Assembly: GCA_900321275.1 (NCBI GenBank)
Contig: ONVI01000014.1
Span: forward strand, 1-50,593
DNA: 50,593 bases
DNA from: an uncultured Eubacteriales bacterium
Lineage (GTDB): Bacteria > Bacillota > Clostridia > Oscillospirales > Oscillospiraceae
Direction of reading: 5' to 3'
Numbering within the stretch: the stretch's first letter is position 1; each line of letters starts with the position of its first letter. Below the pieces are notes generated by a model. It was not told the origin of the DNA. It did not search any database and worked only from the letters and a program-made list of their open reading frames with translations. The position numbers and the translations under genes were made by a program. Shown one piece after another: positions 43,363 to 50,151 of the stretch.

Positions 43363-43881
43363 ATGAAAGAGAAAAGCTGTGCGATTATGGGCCCCGAGCC
43401 CTTAAAATTTCCCTGGGGATATGACGAGGAGGCTGAACGCTGCGGCGCGCTGAAACTGATCCTTCTAAACATGGTCAATTTCTGGCTCGTCGAAAAGATC
43501 AAGTCCTTCGTCGTGGTGCTGGACGCCGGGATCGGTCTATACGCCGCCGAGATCATCAGCGAGCTGAAAGAGAAAGACTCCGAAATATCTCTGACGTGTG
43601 TGGTCCCGTGGGAGGAACAGGCTGCAAAATGGCCGCCGGATCTGCGGGAGCGCTATTACAACGTGCAGGCCCGGTGTGATGAGACGGAAACCGTATCTTC
43701 CCATTGGACGGCAAGCTGTGAGGTGGAAGCGAAGCTGCGGGCTATTGACGGCACCGAGCGCGTGTTCGCCGTCAGGGCCAAGGAGGAAGACACCCTGCTG
43801 GAAGTCGCGCTCCACTATGCGCGGCGAACCGATAAAAATGTTCTGATCTTTGACTCGGAGAAGATTGATTTCCAAAATTGA
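43363..43881 (+). CDS. SLOG-fold (DUF1273/YpsA-like) protein
   Basis: A protein of about 172 residues with a Rossmann-like SLOG nucleotide-binding fold: CAIMGPEPLKFPWGYDEEAERCGALKLIL, VVLDAGIGLYAAEIISELK and VVPWEEQAAKWPPDLRERYYNV. The pattern matches YpsA/DUF1273. The end (VFAVRAKEEDTLLEVALHYARRTDKNVLIFD) continues the fold. SLOG proteins are thought to sense or process nucleotide ligands, and many occur in conflict systems. I use ATG 43363, since the TTG at 43318 would fall just after the predicted transcription start. The ribosome-binding site is weak. Confidence 0.75.
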   Translation: MKEKSCAIMGPEPLKFPWGYDEEAERCGALKLILLNMVNFWLVEKIKSFVVVLDAGIGLYAAEIISELKEKDSEISLTCVVPWEEQAAKWPPDLRERYYNVQARCDETETVSSHWTASCEVEAKLRAIDGTERVFAVRAKEEDTLLEVALHYARRTDKNVLIFDSEKIDFQN

Positions 43882-43951
43882 AAAAGTCGACGAATAAAGC
43901 GTGGAGCCGCACCGGGGAATCGTCCCTGATATGGCTCCATGCTCGTTATTG

Positions 43952-44134
43952 TCAGTCCAGCGCCTCACCCATCTTTTCCGCGAGGTCGTGCAGACTCTTG
44001 TCGCGCTGCTCTTTTGATATAGCGCCATGCTTCCAAACAGTATCCAGCATCTGTTTCTGACGCAGAAAGAGTTGATGGTTTTTCTCGGCATAGCTCATGC
44101 TGGCCCAGATGCTGTTATCGTGGCTGATGTCCAT
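43952..44134 (-). CDS. Small helical ICE protein
   Basis: A protein of 60 residues, not recognised (DNSIWASMSYAEKNHQLFLRQKQMLDTVWKHGAISKEQRDKSLHDLAEKMGE). It is all helical and charged. ATG 44134 has GCGAGGGATAGC in front of it on the minus strand, a good ribosome-binding site. It is read against the transfer operon, so it is probably expressed separately, perhaps as a regulator. Confidence 0.55.
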   Translation of the reverse strand: MDISHDNSIWASMSYAEKNHQLFLRQKQMLDTVWKHGAISKEQRDKSLHDLAEKMGEALD

Positions 44135-44225
44135 GCTATCCCTCGCTTTCACTGAATAGGCGGCACAACGAGGCGGATTATATCACAGGTGCGTGAGAAA
44201 AGCAATCTTATAGGAGGTGACACAC

Positions 44226-45122
44226 ATACCCTCATACATACCATTTACCCAAGCCCAAAAGGAGCAGGCGGCTGCGACTGATCTTGAAACCTTTCTCCAG
44301 AGCCGGGGCGAAAAGCTGATCCGCTCCGGCAGAGAGAAGCGGCTTGCCAGCGATCACAGCGTGACCGTTCGCGGCAGCGAGTGGTACGATCATGCCGAAC
44401 AGCGCGGCGGCAACGCCATCAGCTTTCTCCAGCGCCATTACAATATGAGCTTTCCCGAAGCGATGCAGGCTCTCCTCGGCGGAGACTTTAAGCCCATCGA
44501 ACGGGAGCAGCCGGAACCCAAGCCCTTCGTACTGCCCGAAGCCAATTCGGACATGCGGAGGGTTTTCGCATACCTCACCAAGACCCGCGGCATAGACAGC
44601 AAGGTTCTCTCCGCTTTCGCCCATGACAGGCTGATCTATGAGGACAGAAAGTACCACAACGCGGTTTTCGTCGGCAAGGATGAAAATAGAATTGCGCGTC
44701 ATGCCCACGTCCGCAGCACCAACAGCCAGGGCAAAACCTTCCGCATCAACATCGAGGGCAGCGATCCGCGATACAGCTTTCATCATATTGGCAACAATGG
44801 GAACCTCCTGGTATTTGAGGCTCCCATTGATCTTTTATCGCACATCTCTCTATATCCGTCCAACTGGCAAGACAACAGTTATGTCGCTTGCTGCGGCACT
44901 TCGATCCGGCCGGTGCTGGAGATGCTGGAACTCATGCCGCAGGCGGATACCATCCTGCTCTGTTTGGACAACGACGAGGCAGGACAGAAATCCAACCGCC
45001 GCATGACTGAGCAGCTCGAAGCGAAGGGCCTCGCGGTCGTACCGCAAATACCGAAGATGAAGGATTGGAACGATGATCTACTTGCACAGCATCAGTACAA
45101 TATGCAGCTTGCTGGCCCTTGA
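44226..45122 (+). CDS. DUF3991/TOPRIM primase-like protein with ATA start
   Basis: A protein of about 298 residues. The N-terminal part (DLETFLQSRGEKLIRSGREKRLASDHSVTVRGSEWYDHAEQRGGNAISFLQ) resembles a primase zinc-finger-like domain (DUF3991). The TOPRIM fold follows with FEAPID (Glu) and LCLDNDEAG (Asp pair). It may prime DNA synthesis after transfer. Start: GGAGG at 44213-44217 is followed after eight bases by ATA (44226), which gives PSYIPFTQAQKE as expected for the family. The GTG at 44217 overlaps the ribosome-binding site and cannot use it. It overlaps VirD4 by 50 bases. Confidence 0.8.
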   Translation: MPSYIPFTQAQKEQAAATDLETFLQSRGEKLIRSGREKRLASDHSVTVRGSEWYDHAEQRGGNAISFLQRHYNMSFPEAMQALLGGDFKPIEREQPEPKPFVLPEANSDMRRVFAYLTKTRGIDSKVLSAFAHDRLIYEDRKYHNAVFVGKDENRIARHAHVRSTNSQGKTFRINIEGSDPRYSFHHIGNNGNLLVFEAPIDLLSHISLYPSNWQDNSYVACCGTSIRPVLEMLELMPQADTILLCLDNDEAGQKSNRRMTEQLEAKGLAVVPQIPKMKDWNDDLLAQHQYNMQLAGP

Positions 45123-46911
45123 TCAGATCGGGGAAAACCTCTCCGGCGCGGGCATTAATCCCTGGCTTTTGGTCGGCGTGGGCTTTATGCTCACGCTCCT
45201 GATCGGCGCGATGGCGCTGGCCAACAAGAGCTACAGTCTCAGCAACATCAAATCCAAGACCGTGGGCGACGGCCAGCACGGCACCGCCCGCTGGGCAACG
45301 GAGCGTGAAATGCGCAGCGCCTTTTCCTATGTGCCCTTTGCAATCCGGGACTGGCGCAAGGGAGAGTACCGCCCGAACAAACAGGGGCTTGTCCTCGGTT
45401 GTGTCGGACAAAAGCAGAAGCTCAGAGCCATTGTGGACAGCGATGATATTCATTGCCTGATGATTGGCGCGTCAGGCGTCGGTAAGACAGCCTTCTTCCT
45501 GTACCCGAATCTCGAATACGCCTGCGCCAGCGGCATGAGCTTCCTGGCTCTGGACACCAAAGGCGATCTCGCCCGCAACTACGGAACCATTGCCAAAAAG
45601 TATTATGGCTATGAAATCGCTGTGATTGACCTGCGAAACCCGACCCGTTCCGACGGCAACAATCTGCTGACGCTCATTAATCGTTACATGGATAAGGCCA
45701 GGGCTGACGAGAAAGACCTCGCCTCCCGCGCAAAGGCAGAGAAGTACGCCAAGATTCTCTCCAAGACGATCATCAATCCCAGCGACGATACCGACCACGG
45801 GCAAAACGCCTTTTTCTACGATGCCGCCGAGGGACTGCTGACTGCCGTGTTTCTCTTGATGGCAGAGTTCCTGCCGCCCAGAGGCGACTACGGAGAGCGG
45901 CGGCACATCCCGTCCGTGTTCAAGCTGGTGCAGGAGCTGTTGGAGCCTTCCAAGATTCCCGGCAAGTCAAACTTTCAGCTCCTGATGACCTCCCTGCCCT
46001 CAGATCACAAAGCCCGATGGTTTGCCGGTGCTGCGCTCAACGCAGCGGATCAGGCCATGGCCTCGGTCATGTCCACGGTTCTCTCCCGCCTTAACGCCTT
46101 TCTTGATTCTGAGCTGGAGCATGTGCTGTGCTTTGACAGCGCTATCGACGCGGAGAAGTTTGCCTCTGAGAAGTGCGCAATCTTTCTAATTCTGCCGGAG
46201 GAGGACACTACCAAGAATTTCATGGCGGGTCTGATGATCCAAAACTTGTCCCGTGAGCTGTTCTCAGTAGCAGATGAAAACGGCGGTAAGCTCAAGAACC
46301 GCGTGGTGCTTTTCTGCGACGAGCTGGGCACCATGCCTGCCTTTGACATTCTCCCTCTTTTCTCCGCAGGCCGCTCCCGCCGCCTGACGCTGGTGCCGAT
46401 CATCCAAAGCCTTGCCCAGCTTGAAAAGAACTACGGCAAGGAGGGCTGCGAGATCATTCAGGATAACTGTCAGGACACCATCTTCGGCGGCTTCGCGCCC
46501 AACAGCCAGACGGCGGAGGTGCTGTCCAAGGCTCTCGGTAATCGAACAGTGCTGACCGGTTCAGTGAGCAAGAGCAAGGAGCCAAGCCAGAGCCTGCAAA
46601 TGACGGAGCGCCCGCTCATGTCCCCGGACGAGCTGAAGTCCATTCCGAAGGGCCATTTTATCGTGATGAAAACGGGCATCCATCCGACGCGCACACGGCT
46701 GCGGCTGTTTCTGGAATGGGGGATCTCCTTTGAGGAACCGTACACAGTCCCCAAGAGGGAGAACGCTGTGATTCGCTACGCCGGTCGGGAAGAGCTGGTT
46801 GAAGCGATCCAGGCGAAGTACCCGCCGAAGCAACGGGAGAACACGAGAAAAAACGATAAGAAGCCCATCGAAGGGAAAGCTGAAAACAATGCCCCGCACA
46901 TCAAGACATAG
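45073..46911 (+). CDS. virD4: VirD4/TraG-type coupling protein
   Basis: The coupling ATPase brings the relaxase-DNA complex to the secretion channel at the inner membrane. The 612-residue protein has a hydrophobic N-terminal segment (NPWLLVGVGFMLTLLIGAMALA), HGTARWATEREM typical of VirD4, Walker A GASGVGKT at residue 132, and Walker B VVLFCDELGTMP. SAGRSRRLTLVPIIQSLAQLEKNYG follows as the conserved block. The ATG lies inside the end of the TOPRIM gene. The end is basic (KQRENTRKNDKKP). Confidence 0.93.
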   Translation: MIYLHSISTICSLLALDQIGENLSGAGINPWLLVGVGFMLTLLIGAMALANKSYSLSNIKSKTVGDGQHGTARWATEREMRSAFSYVPFAIRDWRKGEYRPNKQGLVLGCVGQKQKLRAIVDSDDIHCLMIGASGVGKTAFFLYPNLEYACASGMSFLALDTKGDLARNYGTIAKKYYGYEIAVIDLRNPTRSDGNNLLTLINRYMDKARADEKDLASRAKAEKYAKILSKTIINPSDDTDHGQNAFFYDAAEGLLTAVFLLMAEFLPPRGDYGERRHIPSVFKLVQELLEPSKIPGKSNFQLLMTSLPSDHKARWFAGAALNAADQAMASVMSTVLSRLNAFLDSELEHVLCFDSAIDAEKFASEKCAIFLILPEEDTTKNFMAGLMIQNLSRELFSVADENGGKLKNRVVLFCDELGTMPAFDILPLFSAGRSRRLTLVPIIQSLAQLEKNYGKEGCEIIQDNCQDTIFGGFAPNSQTAEVLSKALGNRTVLTGSVSKSKEPSQSLQMTERPLMSPDELKSIPKGHFIVMKTGIHPTRTRLRLFLEWGISFEEPYTVPKRENAVIRYAGREELVEAIQAKYPPKQRENTRKNDKKPIEGKAENNAPHIKT

Positions 46912-46922
46912 GGGGTGACACC

Positions 46923-47180
46923 ATCAGTTATTTTGATACGATCTATGCCGATAGCAGCCTGCCACACCGGGCCAAGACAGTCTACATGTACCTCAAGAGC
47001 ATGTCCGCCTCCAAGGGAGAATGCTGGCCAGGGATCAAGACCATCGCGTCCGATCTCGGCCTCTCCAGAAGCACAGTAAAACGCGCCCTCGCCGATCTGG
47101 AACGGCACGGCTACCTGGAGAAGGAAAACCGTTACCGCGACAACGGCAGCTTTACCAGCAATCTCTACCGCATGAAATAA
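46923..47180 (+). CDS. Helix-turn-helix replication-type protein with ATC start
   Basis: A protein of about 85 residues. ISYFDTIYADSSLPHRAKTVYMYLKSMSASKGECWPGIKTIASDLGLSRSTVKRALADLERHGYLEKE is a winged helix like those at the start of RepA-type and GntR-like proteins. The family N-terminus (SYFDTIYAD) lies upstream of the first in-frame ATG (46986), and the only start-like triplet after GGGGGTGACACC is ATC at 46923. No ATG, GTG or TTG in this frame lies nearby, so ATC is the likely initiator or the start codon has been lost. It ends the VirD4 operon. Confidence 0.7.
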   Translation: MSYFDTIYADSSLPHRAKTVYMYLKSMSASKGECWPGIKTIASDLGLSRSTVKRALADLERHGYLEKENRYRDNGSFTSNLYRMK

Positions 47181-47393
47181 CGGCGCAGCTCCCGCCAGGG
47201 GAAAGCTTCGCCGATATGCTGGACTGAGGATGGGGTCATCACGGACCAGCTTGAAGGTAGAAAATTAACGGGACGAATAATACAGAGAAAAAATGTAGAC
47301 GCAGAGTAAACGTTTCATCCGATCTGCTCCACATAATTCTCTATCAATAAGAGAATGATAAGATTTCCAGCACCATCTGAAAGGAGACTTATC
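47181..47393. other. Short intergenic stretch before the recombinase fragment
   Basis: An AT-richer 210-bp segment. ATGATAAG (about 47355-47362) and CTTATCAT (47388-47395) form an inverted repeat around the ribosome-binding site of the next frame. No gene is seen. Confidence 0.35.
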
Positions 47394-47654
47394 ATGCTCG
47401 ATATAAACCTCGCGTCTCTGGACGCCTTTTTGAAGCATCTCAGGGAGCAGGAGTACAGCCCCGCGACGATTGCAAAATACGCCCATGATGTGCGCGCCCT
47501 GCTGCAGTACGTGCCGGAGGGGATCAGAGACAAGGAGCACTTGAACGGCTTTCGCGTCTGGTTGGAGAACATGGGCTATCCGGCGCATGAGGGCAGACTT
47601 CTTGCAAGACGGCAGAACGTTGTGAAGTGGGTGGAGCCGCGGCCCTTATCGTGA
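47394..47654 (+). pseudogene. Truncated tyrosine recombinase, SAM-like core-binding domain only
   Basis: An 86-residue frame. LDAFLKHLREQEYSPATIAKYAHDVRALLQYV and FRVWLENMGY match the N-terminal SAM-like domain of XerC/phage-integrase proteins. The whole catalytic domain (R...HxxR...Y) is missing. After HEGRLLARR the sequence no longer fits and the frame stops in a hairpin. AAGGAG precedes ATG 47394. It is probably the remnant of an integrase or of a neighbouring insertion, cut by deletion. A regulatory fragment is less likely but possible. Confidence 0.7.
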
Positions 47655-47691
47655 GACGGCTCCATGATTTCCGCTGCGGAAAGGGCCTTTT
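47641..47691 (+). terminator. Terminator-like hairpin at the right end of the ICE genes
   Basis: GGCCCTT (47641-47647) pairs with AAGGGCC (47681-47687), followed by TTTTC. CGGCTCC/CGCTGCGG-type inner pairing is partial. It is the last feature before the control region of the surface protein. Confidence 0.5.
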
Positions 47692-47826
47692 CAAGTCTGC
47701 CGCCGCACGCCCGACCGGCAGAGTGCGGGCGGCACGGGCCGGTTCCGCGCCGCAGGGGACGGTTGCTTCAACGGCCCGCGCGGGATTATGCCGTTCACAG
47801 ACCGTTCAAAATATTGCAATTTCTGC

Positions 47827-47855
47827 TTGCAAAATCCACAGCGCTCATATATAAT
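47827..47855 (+). promoter_or_regulatory. Strong promoter upstream of the surface protein
   Basis: TTGCAA (47827-47832), a 17-base spacer and a perfect TATAAT (47850-47855). It reads towards the repeat-protein gene at 48205, giving a 5' leader of about 340 nt that holds the elements below. Confidence 0.75.
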
Positions 47856-47871
47856 CATGGAAAAGTATTAC

Positions 47872-47941
47872 AGGACACAAGCTGTTGCGGTTATGTTAAC
47901 TAAAATATTTTGTGGGACACAACATGTTGTGGTTATGTAAA
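47872..47941 (+). repeat. Two related ~29-bp near-palindromic repeats after the promoter
   Basis: Copy 1 (47872-47900, GGACACAAGCTGTTGCGGTT core) and copy 2 (47914-47941, GGGACACAACATGTTGTGGTT core) are 42 bp apart. Copy 2 holds the perfect palindrome CACAACATGTTGTG. This is four helical turns apart and directly after the promoter, as expected for an operator pair. Confidence 0.6.
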
Positions 47942-47988
47942 CCAATTCAGGGGGCTTGACAGCCATGCGGAATAGAAATACGCTCCTT

Positions 47989-48050
47989 AGAGCAGAGCAG
48001 AGCAGAGCAGAGCAGAGCAGAGCAGAGCAGAGCAGAGCAGAGCAGAGCAG
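47989..48050 (+). repeat. (AGAGC)12 simple-sequence repeat
   Basis: Sixty-two bases of exact tandem AGAGC, 12 full copies plus two bases, in the leader between promoter and start codon. No interruption is present. Such tracts change copy number by slippage. Confidence 0.95.
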
Positions 48051-48116
48051 GGGCTGACTGCGCTCTTTTTGCGTCCTGCGAGGCGCTTGAAACTGAATAC
48101 AGCATTCGTGATGGAT

Positions 48117-48167
48117 AACCGTCGAATTCTGACGGGGTAAGTATACCCTGTCAGGTTCGGCGGTTTT
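48117..48167 (+). terminator. Large hairpin with T run in the leader, possible attenuator
   Basis: A left arm from 48118 (ACCGTCGAA, CTGACGGGGT) pairs with a right arm (ACCCTGTCAG, TTCGGCGGT) ending near 48163, closed by a loop AAGTAT and followed by TTTTT. It has the shape of an intrinsic terminator but lies between promoter and gene, so it may control read-through. Confidence 0.6.
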
Positions 48168-48204
48168 TGTCATACAAAGAATAAATCACAAGGAGGCAAT
48201 TTGC

Positions 48205-50151
48205 ATGAAACATAAATTAGGAAGGAAGCTGCTGGGACTTTTGTTTATGCTGGTAATTATTGGAGTTGTGCCGGGGATGAGTTTGACGGCGTATGCGGAT
48301 AGTATTTACGAAACGTATAAGACAAATGGAACACTGGTGAAAATTGAAGGTGTGAGCAATGTTAATTGGTACATTATAGACTATAGTGATACAACAGTCA
48401 CTTTGTTCACGAAAGAGTGTATCGGTGGTTCAAAGTTTGATGAAAATGGTAGTAGTAATACTTATGAAAACTCCACGGTATACAACTATTTGGCTGCTCA
48501 GCTTGAGGAGGGCGGAAAGTTTGCAAGTATATCAAGTGCTGTCAGTGAGATTTCATTGCTTACACAAGACCAAGCAAATCGATTATCAACTAATCAAAAA
48601 AAATGCACTTCAGTAACTTATCAAGGATTCTGGTGGCTCTGCTCACAAGGCTACACTGATAAACATGCGTGTTTCGTAGGCTGCAGAACTGGCAGTGTGC
48701 AAAATGGCCGGTCATTGGATTACATCAATGTTGGGACGGAACTGGGTGTCCGCCCCGCTTTAAAGCTCAATCTGTCATCTGTCATCTTCTCATCTGAATC
48801 AAATACATTTTCGCTGAAGCCGGCGGGATATAACGTTACCATAACTAAAGGTGGCAATATGACCAAAACCGCAGCATCAGGTGCAGAATCACAGACTGGC
48901 GTGACCGGTGCGATAACAGACGTGGTTTATACTGCAAATGACGGGTATTATTTCCCGGAAGATTACAGCGTTGCTGCTGTCAACGGAATCTCTGTTGCCC
49001 GTGATAGCTACACACAGATTACTGTTTCCGGAACGCCGACCGCCGATGCAGCGATCACGCTGACCGCGCCGACGGCAAAAACAACACCGGATGCACCTGC
49101 GACAGCCTCCGCGACAGGCTGCACCACGTCGGACAACAACGACGGCAAGCTGACCGGCGTCACGACGGCAATGGAGTATAAGAAGTCGGATGCCGATAGT
49201 TGGACAGCAGGAACCGGCAATGACATCACCGGCCTCGTTCCCGGAACCTACTATGTCCGCGTAAAGGCAACCGATACGACCAATGCGTCCGGCAATCAGA
49301 CTCTGACGATAGCGGATTACAATACCGCAGCAGCCAATACAGTGAGCGGCACGATCAGCGCCCTGCCTGATTTCAGCAATGTGACAACCGCCAACAAGGA
49401 CGCCATCGAGGCGGCGAGAACGGCTTACAACGCTCTGACTGATGACCAGAAGACGTATGTTTCCGCTGATACCCTCAAGAAACTGACCGATGCCGAAGAC
49501 AAACTGGTAATCATTCAGGTCATGAGCGAGGTTTCGGCAAAGACCGGCAGCGGTATGACTTACACCGGAAATCCGATCCAGCTGATCAACACGCCGACCA
49601 CGGCGCTTCCGGCGGGTTACACGATGTACTATGCCGTGACCACTGAAAACGTGGCTCCGACGGATGATAACCTTTATACCACATCCATCCCTGCAAAAAC
49701 TGACGCGGGAACCTACTATGTATGGTACAAGGTCACCGGCGACGATAACCACAGCAACACCACGGCGGCCAACGTCCCCGTGACCATCAACAAGGCCACC
49801 GTGACCGCCCCGACCATCGCCTCCAAGGTATACACCGGACAGACGCAGACTGCGGATGTGGCGGAGAGTACGCTCTACAGCGTGACCACCAACGACGGCG
49901 GTACGAATGTGACGGCGGACGGCTACGACGTGGTGCTGACGCTGAAGGACGCCGCCAACTACAAGTGGACGGACAGCACGGAAGCGGCCAAGACCCTGAA
50001 ATTCATGATCACCCAGGCCACCGCGCCCGAGGTGAACGCCCCGACCCTGAACGCCGTGACCTACGATCCGGCGAAGACGCTGGCAAACCTACGATCCGGC
50101 GAAGACGCTGGCAAACGTCACCCTGCCCGCCGGCTGGACGTGGGTGGCTGA
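48205..50151 (+). CDS. Secreted repeat-containing surface protein, frame broken near 50089
   Basis: Signal peptide at residues 1-32 (LLGLLFMLVIIGVVPGMSLTAYA). Residues about 40-200 (VNWYIIDYSDTTVTLFTKE, SLLTQDQANRLST, GVRPALKLNLSS) fit a DUF6273-like domain. A fibronectin-like segment and a FIVAR-like helical segment (DKEAIEAARTAYNALTDDQKTYVSADTLKKLTDAE, with small differences) come next. Repeats of about 100 residues then begin with ATVTAPTIASKVYTG. The frame leaves the repeat at 50089, where a 28-bp unit is duplicated, and stops at 50151 after unrelated residues. The first 600 bp are AT-rich and the rest GC-rich, as in a gene fusion. GGAGG precedes the ATG. Wall anchor not seen within the window. 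Confidence 0.8.
   Translation: MKHKLGRKLLGLLFMLVIIGVVPGMSLTAYADSIYETYKTNGTLVKIEGVSNVNWYIIDYSDTTVTLFTKECIGGSKFDENGSSNTYENSTVYNYLAAQLEEGGKFASISSAVSEISLLTQDQANRLSTNQKKCTSVTYQGFWWLCSQGYTDKHACFVGCRTGSVQNGRSLDYINVGTELGVRPALKLNLSSVIFSSESNTFSLKPAGYNVTITKGGNMTKTAASGAESQTGVTGAITDVVYTANDGYYFPEDYSVAAVNGISVARDSYTQITVSGTPTADAAITLTAPTAKTTPDAPATASATGCTTSDNNDGKLTGVTTAMEYKKSDADSWTAGTGNDITGLVPGTYYVRVKATDTTNASGNQTLTIADYNTAAANTVSGTISALPDFSNVTTANKDAIEAARTAYNALTDDQKTYVSADTLKKLTDAEDKLVIIQVMSEVSAKTGSGMTYTGNPIQLINTPTTALPAGYTMYYAVTTENVAPTDDNLYTTSIPAKTDAGTYYVWYKVTGDDNHSNTTAANVPVTINKATVTAPTIASKVYTGQTQTADVAESTLYSVTTNDGGTNVTADGYDVVLTLKDAANYKWTDSTEAAKTLKFMITQATAPEVNAPTLNAVTYDPAKTLANLRSGEDAGKRHPARRLDVGG
49789..50088 (+). repeat. 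~300-bp surface-protein repeat, copy 1
   Basis: It encodes NKATVTAPTIASKVYTG and continues to TYDPAKTLAN. From GACGGCGGTACGAATGTGAC to the end it is nearly identical at base level to copy 2, apart from a few bases around the TEAAKT codons. Identity at this level points to recent duplication. Confidence 0.9.
50061..50116 (+). repeat. 28-bp tandem duplication that breaks the frame
   Basis: The unit CTACGATCCGGCGAAGACGC plus TGGCAAAC occurs at 50061-50088 and again at 50089-50116. Twenty-eight is not a multiple of three, so the frame shifts by one. Without the second copy the protein would read on through TLANVTLPAGWTW. The same unit is also the last 28 bases of the window. Confidence 0.9.

Larger units (their letters stand above)
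13311..47691 (+). mobile_element. Integrative conjugative element with pilus cargo
   Basis: The stretch holds a complete set of Gram-positive conjugation functions: relaxase and MobC-like protein, VirD4, VirB4, VirB6-like, PrgI-like and an NlpC/P60 wall hydrolase. Antirestriction, methylase, Maff2, DUF3846, DUF3849, DUF4314, DUF6103 and DUF3789 proteins typical of clostridial ICEs accompany them. It begins next to tRNA-Ser(CGA). The left limit is taken as the tRNA 3' end. The right limit is set at the hairpin after a truncated tyrosine-recombinase gene, but no attachment repeat or intact integrase is visible, so the element may continue beyond. Cargo inside it: a pilus operon, a toxin-antitoxin pair, two DNA methylases and a group II intron. 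Confidence 0.85.

Noticed and set aside
47664-47903. Small plus-strand frames after the recombinase fragment
   Set aside because: They show no remnant of an integrase catalytic domain and no ribosome-binding site.
47989-48050. CRISPR-like array
   Set aside because: It is an exact five-base tandem repeat with no spacers.
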